Assembly: GCA_950022655.1 (NCBI GenBank)
Contig: OX465588.1
Span: 22,306,527 to 22,370,526 of the forward strand
DNA from: Alentia gelatinosa
Lineage: Eukaryota; Annelida; Polychaeta; Phyllodocida; Polynoidae
Length of the DNA: 64,000 nt
Reading direction: 5' to 3'
Part shown: positions 25,496 to 39,065 of the stretch, in pieces
How the letters are laid out: each line of letters opens with the position of its first letter
How positions within the stretch are numbered: position 1 is the stretch's first letter
The notes under the pieces: model-generated
The model's input: only the letters and a program-made list of their open reading frames with translations
Told to the model about the DNA's origin: nothing
The model's database searches: none
Made by a program: the position numbers and the translations under genes

Positions 25496-26520
25496 GTTTT
25501 CTAGGACACTAAATATTGCTGCAGGGAAGGCGTAAACCAACATCTCTTAGCTTCAAACACAAACAATCCAGTTAATTCAGACAATACCGTTAACTACGTA
25601 AATAACTTTTTCAATAAAATCGACGGGGAGCTTTTTGACAAGTGTGATCCTGACGGTTATGCCAATTTGTCGAATAGTCTTGGAGCGTTACCAAGGAATC
25701 TTGAAGACCATGTTCTCAAAATTAAAACAGACTAAGTACTTCCATTAATAAAAGAAACTTCCAACTATAAATCATCAGGGATCGATAATATTAGTAGTAG
25801 GGTATTAAAGGACGCGTTAGTATCATGATAGGAATTCACTAACGTTATACATACCAGTTTCTCTCAAGGATTTTTGCCATGAGTTTGGAAAGAAAGGACT
25901 ATAACACCAATCCCCAAATGTAGTAATGCCACGAATATAACTGCCATCCTGCCAATGCCCTAAAAAATCATTGAAACAATTTTCATGCCCGACTGCATAT
26001 TTGGCTTAGTGACAAACCTAGTGACAAATAGACAATTTGGTTATCGTCCAAAACAGGGTACTGGAGATCTGATATTTATTCTAACAGATTTCTTATATAT
26101 AAGGCAAGAGAGAGATCGGAAGCTACTGCAGCATGCTTCGTAGATGTATGTAAAGCTTTCGACTCAGGTCCTCATGACTTACTGCTGATCAAATTAGAAA
26201 AAAAACCGCTTTCATACCACATAATTATCTTATCTGGTTAAAGGATTATCTAAGGGACCGGGGACAGAGGGTACGTTCCAATGGAATCCTGTCAAGTACA
26301 TCGGAAGTCTGTTTCGGGGTCCCACAGGAGTCAGTGCTAGGCCCGTTGTTATTCTTATGCTTTATTAATGATATGTGCACTGGCTTAGAATCAGTCCACT
26401 GTTTACAATACGACGCTGACGACCTTGTAGTGTATGTATCTGCTCTAGATGCAAACATTGCAAGAGATGAAATGGGACGGGATAGGAAAAATATGAAACC
26501 TAACTCGAGTTAGACTTGTC
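25496..26520 (+). pseudogene. Decayed non-LTR retrotransposon ORF2
   Basis: Readable pieces in shifting frames keep the order of a LINE RT: FNKIDGELFDK with SSGIDNIS near 25600-25800, NRQFGYRPKQGTGDLIF near 26030-26070, DVCKAFDSGPHDLLLIKL near 26145-26200, WLKDYLRDRGQRVRSNG near 26235-26285, GVPQESVLGPLLFLCFIND near 26315-26370 and the active-site region QYDADDLVVYVS near 26405-26440. Many stops and frameshifts interrupt it. The conserved Gly of PQGS is Glu. It belongs to the CR1/Jockey-like group of LINEs, exact clade not decided. No poly(A) or TSD was found. Confidence 0.8.
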
Positions 26521-26957
26521 AATGTTAAAACCACACCAGTAAGGTCTAGTCCTCACTATGCTCAGCTAACGCCTTGCTTAGTAATACATGACCTGCCCAC
26601 CATGGCATAAACATTTACAAGTCTAACTCTCGTTCAGTTTCTATTAATGCCTCAACCAATACATTGTTTAGAAAAAACCTTCATTACTCGTAATGACCCT
26701 TCATTATGGTACAATATGAAATTGTCGTATTGATATTGTTTAAGTGAATTGGCTTCGAATAGCGACGCAACTTCTTATACCCTTCCAGCAAGGGCTTGGA
26801 TAGGTACGTGCTTTGAGGCATACCTCAACGGGAGATTTAAAATTGCAAAATGGTTATAACTTTCATAGCTCTGCACAGTACAGTTCTTCCTTTATGTCAG
26901 TTGACTATTTTAAAGTATAATTGTCTGGGAATATCTTCACTGTATTGCAATATGCAT
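26521..26957. other. Non-coding, possibly 3' remainder of the decayed LINE
   Basis: Around 26640-26700 a short frame reads SLWYNMKLS-like residues, weakly suggestive of a LINE C-terminus, but nothing firm. Confidence 0.3.
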
Positions 26958-27195
26958 CATATTTTTCCTTCACCATCCTCTTCTTACCATGTTCACCAAA
27001 GCAATTCTGAGAATAATGCCTAGTCTTACAAAACTGTGTGGGCTCCAAATTGCTTTGGCCCTCTCTAAATAGTTAACTAAACACTAGACGCTTTGAATAA
27101 TACTAGATAATGTAATGCGAGAAACTAGATAATGTAAAAGTAAGGCTATCTGAGGAAACACCTCTCCGGCGAGAGCCGAACACCAACCACACCAA
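26958..27195. repeat. Dispersed repeat, copy 2
   Basis: Direct-orientation partner of 22863-23094. Unlike copy 1 it contains CCTCTTCTTACCATGTTCA (26977-26995), which recurs perfectly at 27263-27281. This 19-bp direct repeat may mark an insertion or a template switch. Confidence 0.8.
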
Positions 27196-28590
27196 TGATT
27201 TAGTGAGTTCTCCAGGAATAGCTTTATTTAGTTTCCTTCCCTGAGAGAGATCGATGGTGGTTCCTCTTCTTACCATGTTCAAATTGGGTTTTCTTCCCCA
27301 CCTACGTCACGCACTTCTATCACGTGACGTAGGCGGGTTACCCGGATGTGGGGCATCATGGCGTCGTCCATTGCAGGCATCCATTATTTAACACCGGTAA
27401 GGCAGGCGTCTGCACGCGTTAGAATGCCAGTTTGTCACAGGGTGGCGCTGTGCTGTCAGTGAGCTGGTTCTTTTTGTGCCTGATATGTGTATATACACGT
27501 CCTATACATTTGACGAGATCTATTTGAATCTGAATCTCGATATTCCAAATGCAATTAAACAAAAATACGCATCAAATCCCTTCCACTGATTTATATTATT
27601 GAAAGGCGACCGATTGATTCATTGACTCAATGACAAACCCAATACAATTGAGACCATATTCACGACAACCAATATTACAAATTACTGAAAGGTCATTTAT
27701 ATATAGATACTACCAATGGGAAAATGATTAGTAAATCTATGTATCAAGAGAAACGACCACTATGCATCAGAAAGCAAAGATGGCAAAATTGCTGGATATT
27801 GACGTCAACAACTGAACGAATCCCCTGCGAAACTTGTCTTCAAATATTAGCATGATCACTAGGTATCATGCAGAGTAACTAAGCACATCAGGAAAGAAAA
27901 TGATGTAAGTAAGATGTTCTAACCCTTATCGGGTGCCTTTCCTGGCTTTGATTCATCTGGTCAAATCCACTATAAAGTGATTGTAGGAAAAGTGGATTTT
28001 CTCTAGGCCGACAAAATGCTGAAAGTCTTTTGGTTCCCACTAATGTTAAATCCGTCGGTCATGCTATGGACATAAGGCCCGTTTCCATCAGCCATCAATT
28101 TTCCGTCACCGATCTTTTGGCACTACTGAAGCAAAATCAGTCATTGCAAACGAACCAGCTAGGAAATGACTAACGACTATTATTGCTTAAATCATGTTAT
28201 TTCTTTCAGGACCGATTTCTTTCAGGACGGACAGAATCAAAGGCCATTGATTTTGTCGGGTCACTGAGTCTAAACTACTACCCTCACCGAATACTTGATA
28301 CCGACGCACAGTCGGTGGCACCACCGACAGATCTTTGCACCGACCAATGTTTGCACCAGTGACCTATTTGGTCAATGACCCAGGATGAATTTCTTGCTGA
28401 CGAATCTATCAGTAGTAGTCCCAGATTTACCAACGGTATATAGATCGGTATGAGTGTCTCTGATTTGTTATGTTAGATTTTTTATTTTTCAATATTAGAT
28501 TACACAATTTTTTATCAACAGCTCGGTCAGGGTTTCTGCCAAATCTATCCGAACAAACAAATCATCAAATAAAATTTCCACTGATGAGTC
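27196..28590. other. Non-coding
   Basis: Contains a short inverted repeat around 27300-27330 (ACCTACGTCACG and CGTGACGTAGG). The stretch 28076-28375 begins GGCCCGTTTCCATCAGCC and holds repeated ACCGAC-type phrases like those of some MITEs, without clear ends. No gene. Confidence 0.4.
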
Positions 28591-28739
28591 ATGTTGTGAT
28601 CAACTTCATCAGAAGCATCATCACAACCGTTACTACCTTTCATATATTTCGTCAAAAACCATCACCAACTTCTGTACCGGCAAGATTACTCCTTACACCA
28701 TGTCCACAAATAACAACGAAACAATCATATTTTAACTAT

Positions 28740-29175
28740 CGTTACCGCCACCTCACTATCAGCCCCATAAGCATAATCACCAAGATCACTACCACATGCA
28801 ACAATCGGCACCACCATTGCCGCTACCAGCCACAACATCACACCACTACTCTCAACTAAACTAGGGTTCTGTTTCACTAGTTTTGTGACATGTTTAGATG
28901 GCATCTAGATTATGTGTCCGGTTTCATAAGAACTAGAAATTAGACTTTGTTTTGTCCGTTCATGCTTGCACTGTTGGTGCCGCTTTTCATGTCTGTCTAA
29001 CACTTTTGTCATGAAACTAGTGAAACAGGTCCATGATGTGTAAATCTGTCTAATTCTAATGTTTGGGGTCTGTATTCTTCTAAGGGCAGTTACTTGTGTT
29101 GTCACGAAACTAGACAACCCTGATGACTGTATGGTGTCACAAACATGTCAAGAAACTAATGAAACAGGTCCCTGT
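28740..29175. repeat. Inverted relative of the 10-kb TIR-bounded repeat
   Basis: From about 28750 the strand is the reverse complement of 10320-10440. At 28867-29173 comes a unit of about 307 bp bounded by CTGTTTCACTAGTTTTGTGAC on the left (21 bases, positions 28868-28888) and an inverted end AAACTAATGAAACAGGTCCC on the right, with an internal inverted copy near 29015. The 129-codon frame across 28470-28859 is repeat sequence, not a gene. Confidence 0.75.
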
Positions 29176-29231
29176 ACTGCCCGCAGAACCGCTTTCTCAG
29201 CAATACTAGGCCACATAATATGAAAACGTCA

Positions 29232-29356
29232 CGAGTTTGAGTCTGAGTTTATTTATGCCGCGCATTTTGTTGGCTCCATAATTTCACGAGTCGAAGACGA
29301 GTGACATTCCAGAGCCCCCAAAATAAGTGGCATAAATAAACTCAAACTCAAACAAG
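29232..29356. repeat. Fold-back element
   Basis: The left arm (GAGTTTGAGTCTGAGTTTAT, then TTATGCC) pairs with an inverted right arm (GGCATAAATAAACTCAAACT, then C) around the tip CACGAGTCGAAGACGAGTG. Confidence 0.7.
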
Positions 29357-29450
29357 TGGCATCTAGATTTTATCCTACCCCCGTCTCCATATTTTTTCAG
29401 TATCAGAAAGTAGTGGCATAAACAACACTTTATGTCATTAATAATTCATT

Positions 29451-30655
29451 ATGACATTAATAAGTCATCTAGTGTAAAATACATATCGTCCGAAATTCTA
29501 AAAGATGCCTTCATTGTACTATACAAACAACTGCGTTATTTGTTCCAATGCTCCATTTAAGAGGAAATTTTCCCAACAGACTGGAAAAAGGCTACAGTAG
29601 TACCCCTTAAAAAACCCAATTTCAATAATGAAGTAAGCAATCTTCGACCTGTCTCACAATTACCACTACCAGGGAAACTGTTAGAAAAAATTGTTCATTG
29701 TAAAATCATAAGCTTCCTAGAAAAATTTAATCTGCTGAATGAAAAGCAAGGAGGTTTCAGGAAAAACCACTCAACAGCTTCAACGATAGCCGATCTCACA
29801 GATCACATACTAAACAATATGAACAATGGCGAAATTACCCTGGCCACTTTTCTTGACTTATCCAAAGCTTTCGATACTGTCAATCATGAGATCCTGATAT
29901 ACAAAATGGAAAGATTAGGCATAACAAAACAATTGATAAATTGGAGCAGAATTTACCTGACAAATAGGTCGCAAAGTACACTATCTAACAATATCTTATC
30001 TGATGCTGAGTTTATAAACTGTGGGGTACCCCAAGGGTCAATTCTAGGACCTCTTTACTTCCTGATATTCATAAATAATATCGACAGCTCGCTTCAACAT
30101 TGCTCAGTCAACCTTTATGCGGATGATGCTGTAATTATAACCTCTGGTATTGATATCAATATTTTAATAAATCAGATGGAGACCGATACCTCCAATAAAG
30201 GAAACTGGTACGACAACAATCGATTTACCATCAACCCTAAAAAATCTAAAAGTCTGCTATTCGGTACAATAAATTACAAAGATGTCAAAACAAAGGATTG
30301 CATATTTGCTGTAATGCAACTCGTGATATGGGAACAAATGATCTCCATATTAATTGTAAAATGAACAAACTTGCCGATAGAAGAGAAGCTCACCTGCTGA
30401 ACACAGCATTTATTAGATCCAAAAATCATGAGAGACTCCAAGATATAAACCGAAACACTGGATTGCATGAAGCACCCGTTTTAAAATTTAACAGCAATAT
30501 CAAACTAAATAAATACAAGGATTCAGTAGAGTTCAAAACAGCCATGTACTGGAATACACTTAATAAAGAGCATAGAAATATTCAGGATAAGAACACTTTC
30601 AAAAGACTAATGAAGCAGAGACTCAAAGCAAAATTATTGAATAATGTTTAATGTT
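29451..30655 (+). pseudogene. Second decayed LINE ORF2 (RT)
   Basis: One frame runs from about 29451 with a single internal stop near 29560: SSEILKDAF, FPTDWKKATVVPLKK, VSNLRPVSQLPLPGKLLEKI, GGFRKNHSTASTIADL, FLDLSKAFDTVNHEIL, NCGVPQGSILGPLYFLIFIN and LYADDAVIITSG. This is a nearly intact RT palm with YADD. After KSLLFGTINYKDVK, about 30285, part of the thumb and C-terminal region is missing. A shifted frame then gives the usual LINE tail (LADRREAHLLNTAFIRSKNH through YKDSVEFKTAMYWNTLNKEH, to about 30648). The endonuclease is absent. The 181-codon stretch at 29819-30364 is the longest surviving part. Related in style to the 25.5-kb copy but not the same family. Confidence 0.88.
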
Positions 30656-30659
30656 CCTA

Positions 30660-33410
30660 AGACCCTAGGATCGTTTTAATTATCACAGGTGATTTGCAAA
30701 TATTATTGAACTGTTGTATCGGAGGTAAATTTACATCAACATAAAAATGTTAGAAGATTCGCTTGATTGATCTGCTAACCTGGTGATCCCTTAAATTTAA
30801 GGAAACTTTATCTATGGAATCATGTTTTCTTCCCAAACATTGTAAGCATAATTAATGTTTGTCATTGAATATGATTATATGAATACTGAACACATCTTAA
30901 CGGTCTGTATAGTGGTGTTGATTATAAAATGATTAAGAAGTCAAGTTGTACAATAACTCACCAAAATGGTTGGTACTAGTACAAACATGTATTTACACTG
31001 TTGTATAAACTCAAATTTTGACTGATTAATTTTGATGAAATTCTGTTGGAGGCCATGTAAGTCCATAATCTGGACATAGGCTATACAAGATCATTTCAGA
31101 CTGAAGCCAGCGGAGGATAGGCATTACATTGCCAAGCTGTTTTCCTCCAGTATAAATAAAAACCTTTTAAAAAAAACACAAAAAAACTCAGAAACACAGC
31201 GAGCACCAGCACTACCACCTCCACTACAACAACCCCCACCGTCTGCACACACGCCACAGTGGAAGCCATCATATCTCCATCAGATCGAGCAGAACTCGCC
31301 CTGAGCACATTCTGACCGATTCCCAATAAATAATGCGGGCGTAATTTACCTGTCAGTAGCCATGGACTCTGATTGGGAGCCCGGAAACGATGACGGTTTC
31401 AAGTGACGGATATCCCCGAAAATGTCGACTTCAGGGAGAAGCTGCTTTCTTATTGTCTGAGGAGGGACCAGAATTGGCGTTTGTGTGTGTGGTGATTGGG
31501 GGCGGGGTAGGTAGGGGCATGAATGAGACAGGAGATTATTACAGAAGCCTGCTTTATGGGGTCGTTGGACTTGGTCCCAGGTGGTTTTGTCCTTGCCGGG
31601 AACAAGGCGGTTATTGGCACAGTACTTATTATGGCTCCCTGTCCCCAGGATATATTGGTGTAATTATGTAATAATCGGGCGGCAGAAGTGGCTGTTGAGA
31701 GCAGCAAGGCAAACATTTACCATCATTTTCCTGACTGTGACTATCATACTGTACAGGCTTGCTCATGCGTTTTTGTAACAGCGTTGGTTATCGCTGCCTA
31801 CTATCCTTAGGTGAGCATCATCGTATCGGACACCTTTTGATATGAAGTCGTATTTGGTTACAGTACTTTCATATGAGACTCAGCAAATTGATATAATCTT
31901 CGGAAAATTACAGCTATCTGTCAGCCTCTATTACTTTCTCGTATACGTCCTCGTATTCAAATAGTTAGTTTTTCTTTGAATGACTCTTTTGAATCTCTTG
32001 CCGGTCGAAGTAGATATCATTTTAGAAAACTATGCTACTTTATGTTACCAATCCCATTCTAATATTCTTGTTGTTAGAGCGAATATATTCCCTCTTGCGA
32101 ACAGAGCCTGCTAGTGCAGCTAAGAATGGACGAGAGTCCACTCTGACCTCCTTTTAAGATGGTGACAAACATTTCCGTTTGTCTCAATGGTCCTCCTTTG
32201 CTCCCCAGTACTCTCTCCGGCTCCATGATTTATGACCCATAATTTCACTGGGCCCGGGGCCTAGATAGGTGATGAATGAGAGAAGGTCAATAGAGCAGAT
32301 CACAGGTTAAAAAGAACGCTATGACAGACTGATCTCAGCTACTAGGAGTCACTCAGAGAAAATGTGAACTGAGCTGGTGTGTGACTGGGATGGAGTGATA
32401 GTCTTTGGGTCTATCTCGTGAACAGGAGCTGTATAGGATGGAAGGCGCAGCTGAGTCTCCCTTGAGCATCCCTAAAGAGGTGTGTTGAGATTCGGGTAAA
32501 TCCAGTGAGACCTGTTGAGGCTAGGATAAGGTGCTCCTGGGACATGGACCAAATTAGCGTTGGAATAGAGGGGCATTACCAAAGGAACTCGCAAGGACTT
32601 GATTTATGTGGAACACGGTTGCACCGTAAGGAGTGCTGATGTCCCTGATGCTGGTTAGGCTTGTGTAGTCCTGTAATGATATGGGGACCACCATAGAACA
32701 GAATTAACTCTCTGGCTTCTGGGCTGCTCAGAGTCCCTGCAACAGAACCTCTAAGGCTTATTGATGACGTCAGGCGTCGTCGGGCTTTTTGTACTGCTCT
32801 CTTGCAGGAATGTCATGTTATTGCTGTCCAAAGTCTGACCATTATCCCATGACTCCTAGTATTAGGATTGCACTTATTTTGCTATTTTCCTTTGAGGGTA
32901 TTAACAGTCTGAAAATGTCTAATGGTTTAGGCATTGTGTCAGAGCAATGACGCTGAATGTCAATCATAAACCATGAGGCTACGGCAGTCCATTCTATCAG
33001 AAAGCTCTTTCATCAAAATAGCAACAAAAAGGAAGATCTAGGCTTGCCCCAAGGTATACGCATAAATATTACTTGGTGAAAAAATCCTAGAGTGTTATTG
33101 AAAGTCGAACGAAGTGAATCTAGAACTTCCGGTCTGCATACCCTTTAACCCTCCTGATTCATTGACATGGGTCTATATGTCTTTCTTTTTTAATGAGTTT
33201 TATTAGTATATTCACGATAAGGAGGGTTGTCAGGTTTGATATCACACACTGGTTAAACGTTTTACAAATATTGCACGTTTGTGTAATCAGCAAGCTACAA
33301 GAATGAAATGAGAGGGGATATTTGAGTGATTACTATCGTCAAAACTGTCTGTCATTGCAAAGGGGTTAAATGTTCGTTTCATATTTACACCAGTTGACCA
33401 TATGGCGCCG
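30660..33410. other. Non-coding
   Basis: A C/A-rich run of ACCAC units at about 31195-31250 and its opposing frames are low-complexity. The frames at 31390-31671 and 31450-31716 oppose each other and match no family. Confidence 0.4.
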
Positions 33411-33417
33411 GATCAGA

Positions 33418-33568
33418 TATTTATCTCACCCCTAATAATAATAAATGTCCATATGCTTAACATTGGGAACTCGATCTCCATGCCCCTGCAAGTATTGCAG
33501 TCCGTTCTCTACGGTTCATATCCTGTGTGTTGTCCATTCCTTTAGTGTGTACAGGGGTGAGATAAATA
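33418..33568. repeat. MITE-like element, 151 bp
   Basis: Ends TATTTATCTCACCCCT and AGGGGTGAGATAAATA are exact inverted repeats. The interior phrase CCATATGCTTAACATTGGGA is shared, with one or two differences, with the 153-bp element at 40746-40898. Confidence 0.65.
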
Positions 33569-36500
33569 CAGAAAGCAACTCGTTTTGGTCAAAGAAGTCA
33601 TTCTCATTTTGAGTACTATGTGATATTCACTCCGCATCAAACTTGTGAAGAACGACAACTTTTAACAAAACTTGTTGGCTTCTTTTTTAGTATCACAGTA
33701 TTCCGGCTTCTTGATGTTAACACATAACAAAGAGCAAAATGTTGGTCTGCATATCACTTAGACAAAGAGACCCAAGCAGATACATGATCCTAGTATGACT
33801 CTTGCCCGTTAGGTTTTATGAAACAATTACCACTATGACCCTTCCGATATATTCAAATAAATGCAAATTCCCACTGGCTCATTTAGATAGATATTGTGAG
33901 TATGGGAATAATTTTTATCGATAAACTATGGGGTGTACAAATGATTGACTGCTGCCAATTGACATGAGACACATCTGAAACTTAAATCTAAGCAGCGTAA
34001 GGTAGGACATTTTGCCAGACGACATTTTTCACTGCAACAGGTTACCGGGCGGCACCACACGTCGCTAAGTCCGGTACCCTGCTGACAAACAGGTGAAAAA
34101 CTGCTAGTCACCAAGACCCAGACACAAGAGCGGTGGCAAACAAGCGTCGGAATAATGTATGGCATTCCGTGTTGTCTCTGTCAAGGTAGACAAACGCGGG
34201 AAGTGGCTAGCCAGCCGTTATTGTTTACTCAGTGAAACAACAGTCGGTGTCTGGGATAAGGGTTTAACTGCAGAGGCATTAGATCTCTACCTGGGACCTG
34301 TTTCACTAGGTTCGTGCAAAAGTGTTAAGTCAGACATGAAAATCCGAAATTATGTGTTAATCCTGTGATGTGTACATTTCTGTGATTCTTATGATGTGTA
34401 GAGCCTCTCCTCCCATAAATGTAACGGTCAAAATACGTTTGGTTTGTATTTACTAGCTTTATTCTACATTATAAAAAAAGGTCCAGTATTACTTCCCCCA
34501 AATTTCTATGAAACATAATTGGGACATTAATTTAATAGATATAATGATTGTCTCTAACTGTGCTAAGACTCACTTTTCTGAATCTTATCATTCAGGTGAC
34601 GAGTACATGCCAATTTTTTTTTATTTGGTCCATTAGAAAATTTCAATTATCCAGTAAGGAATGATAGGAAATAGATACAGCATGTGGAAATGAACAGCGA
34701 TTGTTGAATTACAGTGTGAAAACTGACAGTTCTTTTTGTAGATATTTTGTATCCTTTGGATTGAATGATGCGCAGTCCCCTTTTACCGACCAAGCATACC
34801 CAAAATAGAAAAGGGCTGGTCGTTGAAGGTACACCTGCCTTGACAAACAGGGTAACAGTCGTGACCACATTGCTGCTAGCTATAATCCCTGGAGCTTTCT
34901 GCTTTGGATAAAGGATCCTGGTAATGACACGCATGCAAATACAAGTAGACAAGAAAGTAATGCCTCTTTAGATACCAAAAAAAAGAGATGATTTCCAATA
35001 TTGGAACTTTGGGTAAAAGGTGTATTGCTTTCACACGATTTTGGGAAAAAAAACCAGCTGCAAAAATATTACAGAAATCCCTCTTTCCTTATAAAATGGA
35101 TATCTACATTTGACAATGACCTGCCAGAACATGTTAAGCGTACTAGTAACGCAGTGAGGTATACAGTAAAAGTAATCCAAAATCAAATAGTCCAGATGGG
35201 TGAGGAAGAAATATAATTCTATACCTGCACATCGGAGTCTTTTAGCAGATGATAGCAACTAAAGTGCCTCTAGGGAGCAAATCGGCATCCGTATTAGATA
35301 TAGAAAGAATAAACCAATAATATATAGAAAGGGAAATGTTGTGTACCAAAAATACAAAAACATGCAGTACTTAAAGATTGTCAACTTATATCATATCTGT
35401 TGAATATCTAATAAGAACAGGACATTATCTATCAGCCTACGAATTACCAAGAACATCTTGATGTAATCTGTTCAATAAAAATAAAACCTGCTGAAATTTA
35501 AAAGAAAGAATCTGTTTGGGAAATAGGGGGATACATAAGCTATTAAATGAAACTATTATTTCTTTTACTACTCTATGCTAATGCATGTACATATATTGGC
35601 AACCACTATTTACCAACTATGAAATGTCAAAAGATCCGTGGAGTATGAGGTTGGAAGAGAAAATTATCTATGTACTTTTGAATACAATCTAGAATGTATA
35701 TTCTTAGGGCAGCTGAATTGTAAATAGTTCTCTGCACTACCCTTCTGTAATGTCTTTTTATGTCCAATCTGTTTATTCTAGTTTGCCCTGTGATTTGTAA
35801 ATCTTATTTCGTTGATCAATAAGTGAATTATTCACATCTTAGGGATCGATGAATTGAATCTTACCTGTACATTACAGCAAAGATTATGGTAATATAAATA
35901 TATTTTGGTAACTCGGTATAAAATTATATCCTTTTAATCTCTCAATTCGAGCTCTTCATAACTAGATATCAATTTTACCAGTAACCATTATTACAAACAT
36001 CATAATCAGTAGTTGGAGGCATGGCCCGTTTTCAAAAGGATTAAAACCTTGCCCGTCGGCCCGACAACCACTGGCAGACACTCTGTTTGGATTGACGTTC
36101 AGTGGGTTTTAAGGCCCGTGACGTCAAACTCATTGAGGTGTCTCTCACGCGTTCATCTCATTAGCACAATAACCAGATCGAGAGAGACACTTGGTAGGCC
36201 AATCGTTTCCGAAACTGGTAACCCCGTTCATTTGTGCACTAATTTAGTTGTGAGGCTGAGTCTAAATTTTTTAACTGAAATCCTGGGTTAATTCGGATAA
36301 TCTCTCGAAAACTGTTTCCCTTTCCCAGCTACGATGCAAATGATGTGACATTATCTCGGTAATGTTTCGCCTAGTATGTCGATGATCCTGACAATAGTGA
36401 CAAGCCACAATGAGAACATAGAAAGGATTATTGATTTCGTATTTTATTGAGTAATAATATGTTAAGCCACGATAGAGCAATTCGTGGATTAATAATGTAA

Positions 36501-39065
36501 TATTGTTGTTCTAGGGTCAATTGAATTTTCCATAATCTCATTCGTCTTTCGACTTGGCAGATTACGAAGCTAACAAAATACGCATAATTCACATAAATCT
36601 AGAAATTCATCATGAAAGACTCTTATTGCAAACACACAAATAACAGAAGACTAAAGGAATGTTATTTCCTATGATTTGGAAGCCTAAGACTCCTTAATAA
36701 AAGCTTGTTAGCTCCCTCTAATTAGAAAGAATGATGGAAAATTGATTCAAAGTGAGCAATCAAAGTCATAATGGCAATAGATCTGCTGCTCTTTCACACA
36801 GGCATACAATATTTAAGCCAGGCTCTAGGTGTGCTGTCATGTGGATAGTTAGATCCAGGGTTCAAGGTTGTCATGCCTCTGTGTTTCCCACTTCTTGGTC
36901 TATTTTATCATTTTGTTTCTTGATCTCGTTAGGTTATCCCATTAAGTTTCCCATTGAATGTTCTTAGAGCTCGAGATAGCTAGAGATAATTTTCAGTGTG
37001 TTTATTTACATTTATGTAATTTAGGCCTCTATGGCTTACGATGACTCATTGCTGCCACTGTCTTACATACGTCCATAGCGTCAAACGACCACAGAAAAAA
37101 CTCAACCACATCCCATAATTCCCTACACATCCGCCTTGACCGATCTAATTCCCCTCACTATTCCATCAGCATGCTATAACCTTTAAACGACCCCCCTATC
37201 ACCTATCTATTCTGATTTGATCTGTATGATGAAATGTGCCATAAGAGTAATCCTAGTTATTTTATTACCCAACTTTCGTGCAAAATGTTATCGTATCTAG
37301 AGACAATGATATTCCAGGTCTAAATCGAAAAAGAAACTTATATTGATAGATCTTATTGAGCGTGGGATGCGCTCAGATACTTATAGTTTAGAGAGAGGTT
37401 AGATGGACTTTGAGCGTGCTGCAAAAACTATCCTTTTACTATCTGCATTTTAATTCTGTAATATCGGTAGAGAGCAGAGGGCCAAGATAAGCCAAGCACT
37501 AGTGGGTCGATGAGATAGTTCAGTCTCAAGTTATTGTTCATCGTCAGAGGGGCAATCCTCAGTGTGCTGACTGTCCGGATGGTATGATGGTGGGTGGTAT
37601 GAGAACTGGTGGGTGGTATGAGAGGCTGATCCAACTACTATAGGAACATACCCAATCTACATGCAGTCACGGGATAACAGGACAGCTTTGGTCCTCCCTC
37701 TAAACCATAAAGGAAAACATTATTCCCATGTCATCGAAGTCTTGCATAACGTAGTGAAGCCTATAAAACGAACTCTATTATTCAGCGCTCTTTAAGGCTA
37801 CCTATCCTAGCAAAATATATAAGCAGCAATAAAGGCTGCAGGGAGGGAACGTAGTGTAAAAGTAAAACCAAACCGTGTCTACAATGACGTCGCTATTGAC
37901 AGAGAATTGAATGATTGATTTGGTTAGCCTTTGAAGAAAAGAGCATTCGAAGGACGCTGCTAGGTGCAATGTCCGGCGCTTTACAGCACGCAACTGTGCT
38001 TTACAGCACGCAAGGGTGAAATCACTACGCGACCAGAAACGTGTGCTGAATATTAAAGGGACACATACTATTTCCACTGAGGAATTTGTATACAATGCAA
38101 AAAAGGGAAATAAGATGTATATTACAATTTCAACGGTGACAACATTATTTAATTCATATATATAGCGATAGTCTAGGGCAAGCCTATTCCCATAATGAAT
38201 GCAGTCAATATTTAATTGATTCCAAGCACTTCATCATATTCCCTAATAGAATTATATGGATACAGACAAGAAGATGATACATTTTCCAATCTCCTCTAAT
38301 ATTTACCTCATTTGCTAGAATACCAGTGTGTCGACGTGTTCATAGAATTAGAGAGGAGATAACTCCATGTTGCGTTGGAAATTTAAGCAAGTAGCAGATA
38401 AAAATCCGTCCTTGATGGAACAGCGCCGATACAAAAATAGGGGATAGATATACTGTTGTCTCACTAAAATACCACACAGGGATCACACAGCACCTGGCGG
38501 CGACTCAGCGACCTCACACTGAGCAGGGCGGTACACTGGTGGACGTCGGCCGCACTAATGTGATAGGCGAGTTCCCCCTTTATTAGAGCGTGCTTGCACG
38601 GTTATATATGTCACCTAAAGGTTGGAGTGGTCACATAAAGACTTTCAGTGTACTGCCATAAAGCTATCCCTTCACTATCTGCGTGTTATTCACTGTGATA
38701 GTGGGAAAGGAGCAGGTTGCCAGTGTCTCAGTGTCATAGAGGCATTCCTAGCTGACCATGACCAATCACTAGAGAGCTCATTGACCCACTAGTGCTTGGT
38801 ATGTTTAGACCATAGACTGGCTATTGTATTTGTCGTGTTTCCCAACTAGTGAAGCAGTAGAGAACTAACCTGGAAGTCCATTACGCCAGATGTGATACCT
38901 ACGCATGTGTGAAAATATGTTAATTTATTTCCCTCTCGCCTAGCTGGTGTTTGGCCATTAACCGTGCTGATTCTCAATACAAGAAATAAAAGCTATGGAA
39001 CAAAGATTTCGTCTTAAAGAGTTATAATTATATAAAAAAAATCAAAAAAGTGCCCCGGCGAGTAG
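33569..39065. other. Non-coding; fragments of known repeats
   Basis: At 34292-34380 a fragment of the CCTGTTTCACTAG repeat family. At about 37978-38010 a 16-bp unit (GCTTTACAGCACGCAA) is repeated with a period of 21 bp. Open frames here (for example 34647-34952, 35001-35216 and 36013-36291) are under 105 codons and match no family I know. No gene supported. Confidence 0.4.

Noticed and set aside
28470..28859. 129-codon frame rich in Thr, His and Ile
   Set aside because: Its second half lies in a dispersed repeat whose inverted copy is at 10320-10440; no domain.
34647..34952. 101-codon minus-strand frame
   Set aside because: No motif and no repeat copies; length is within chance for AT-rich DNA.
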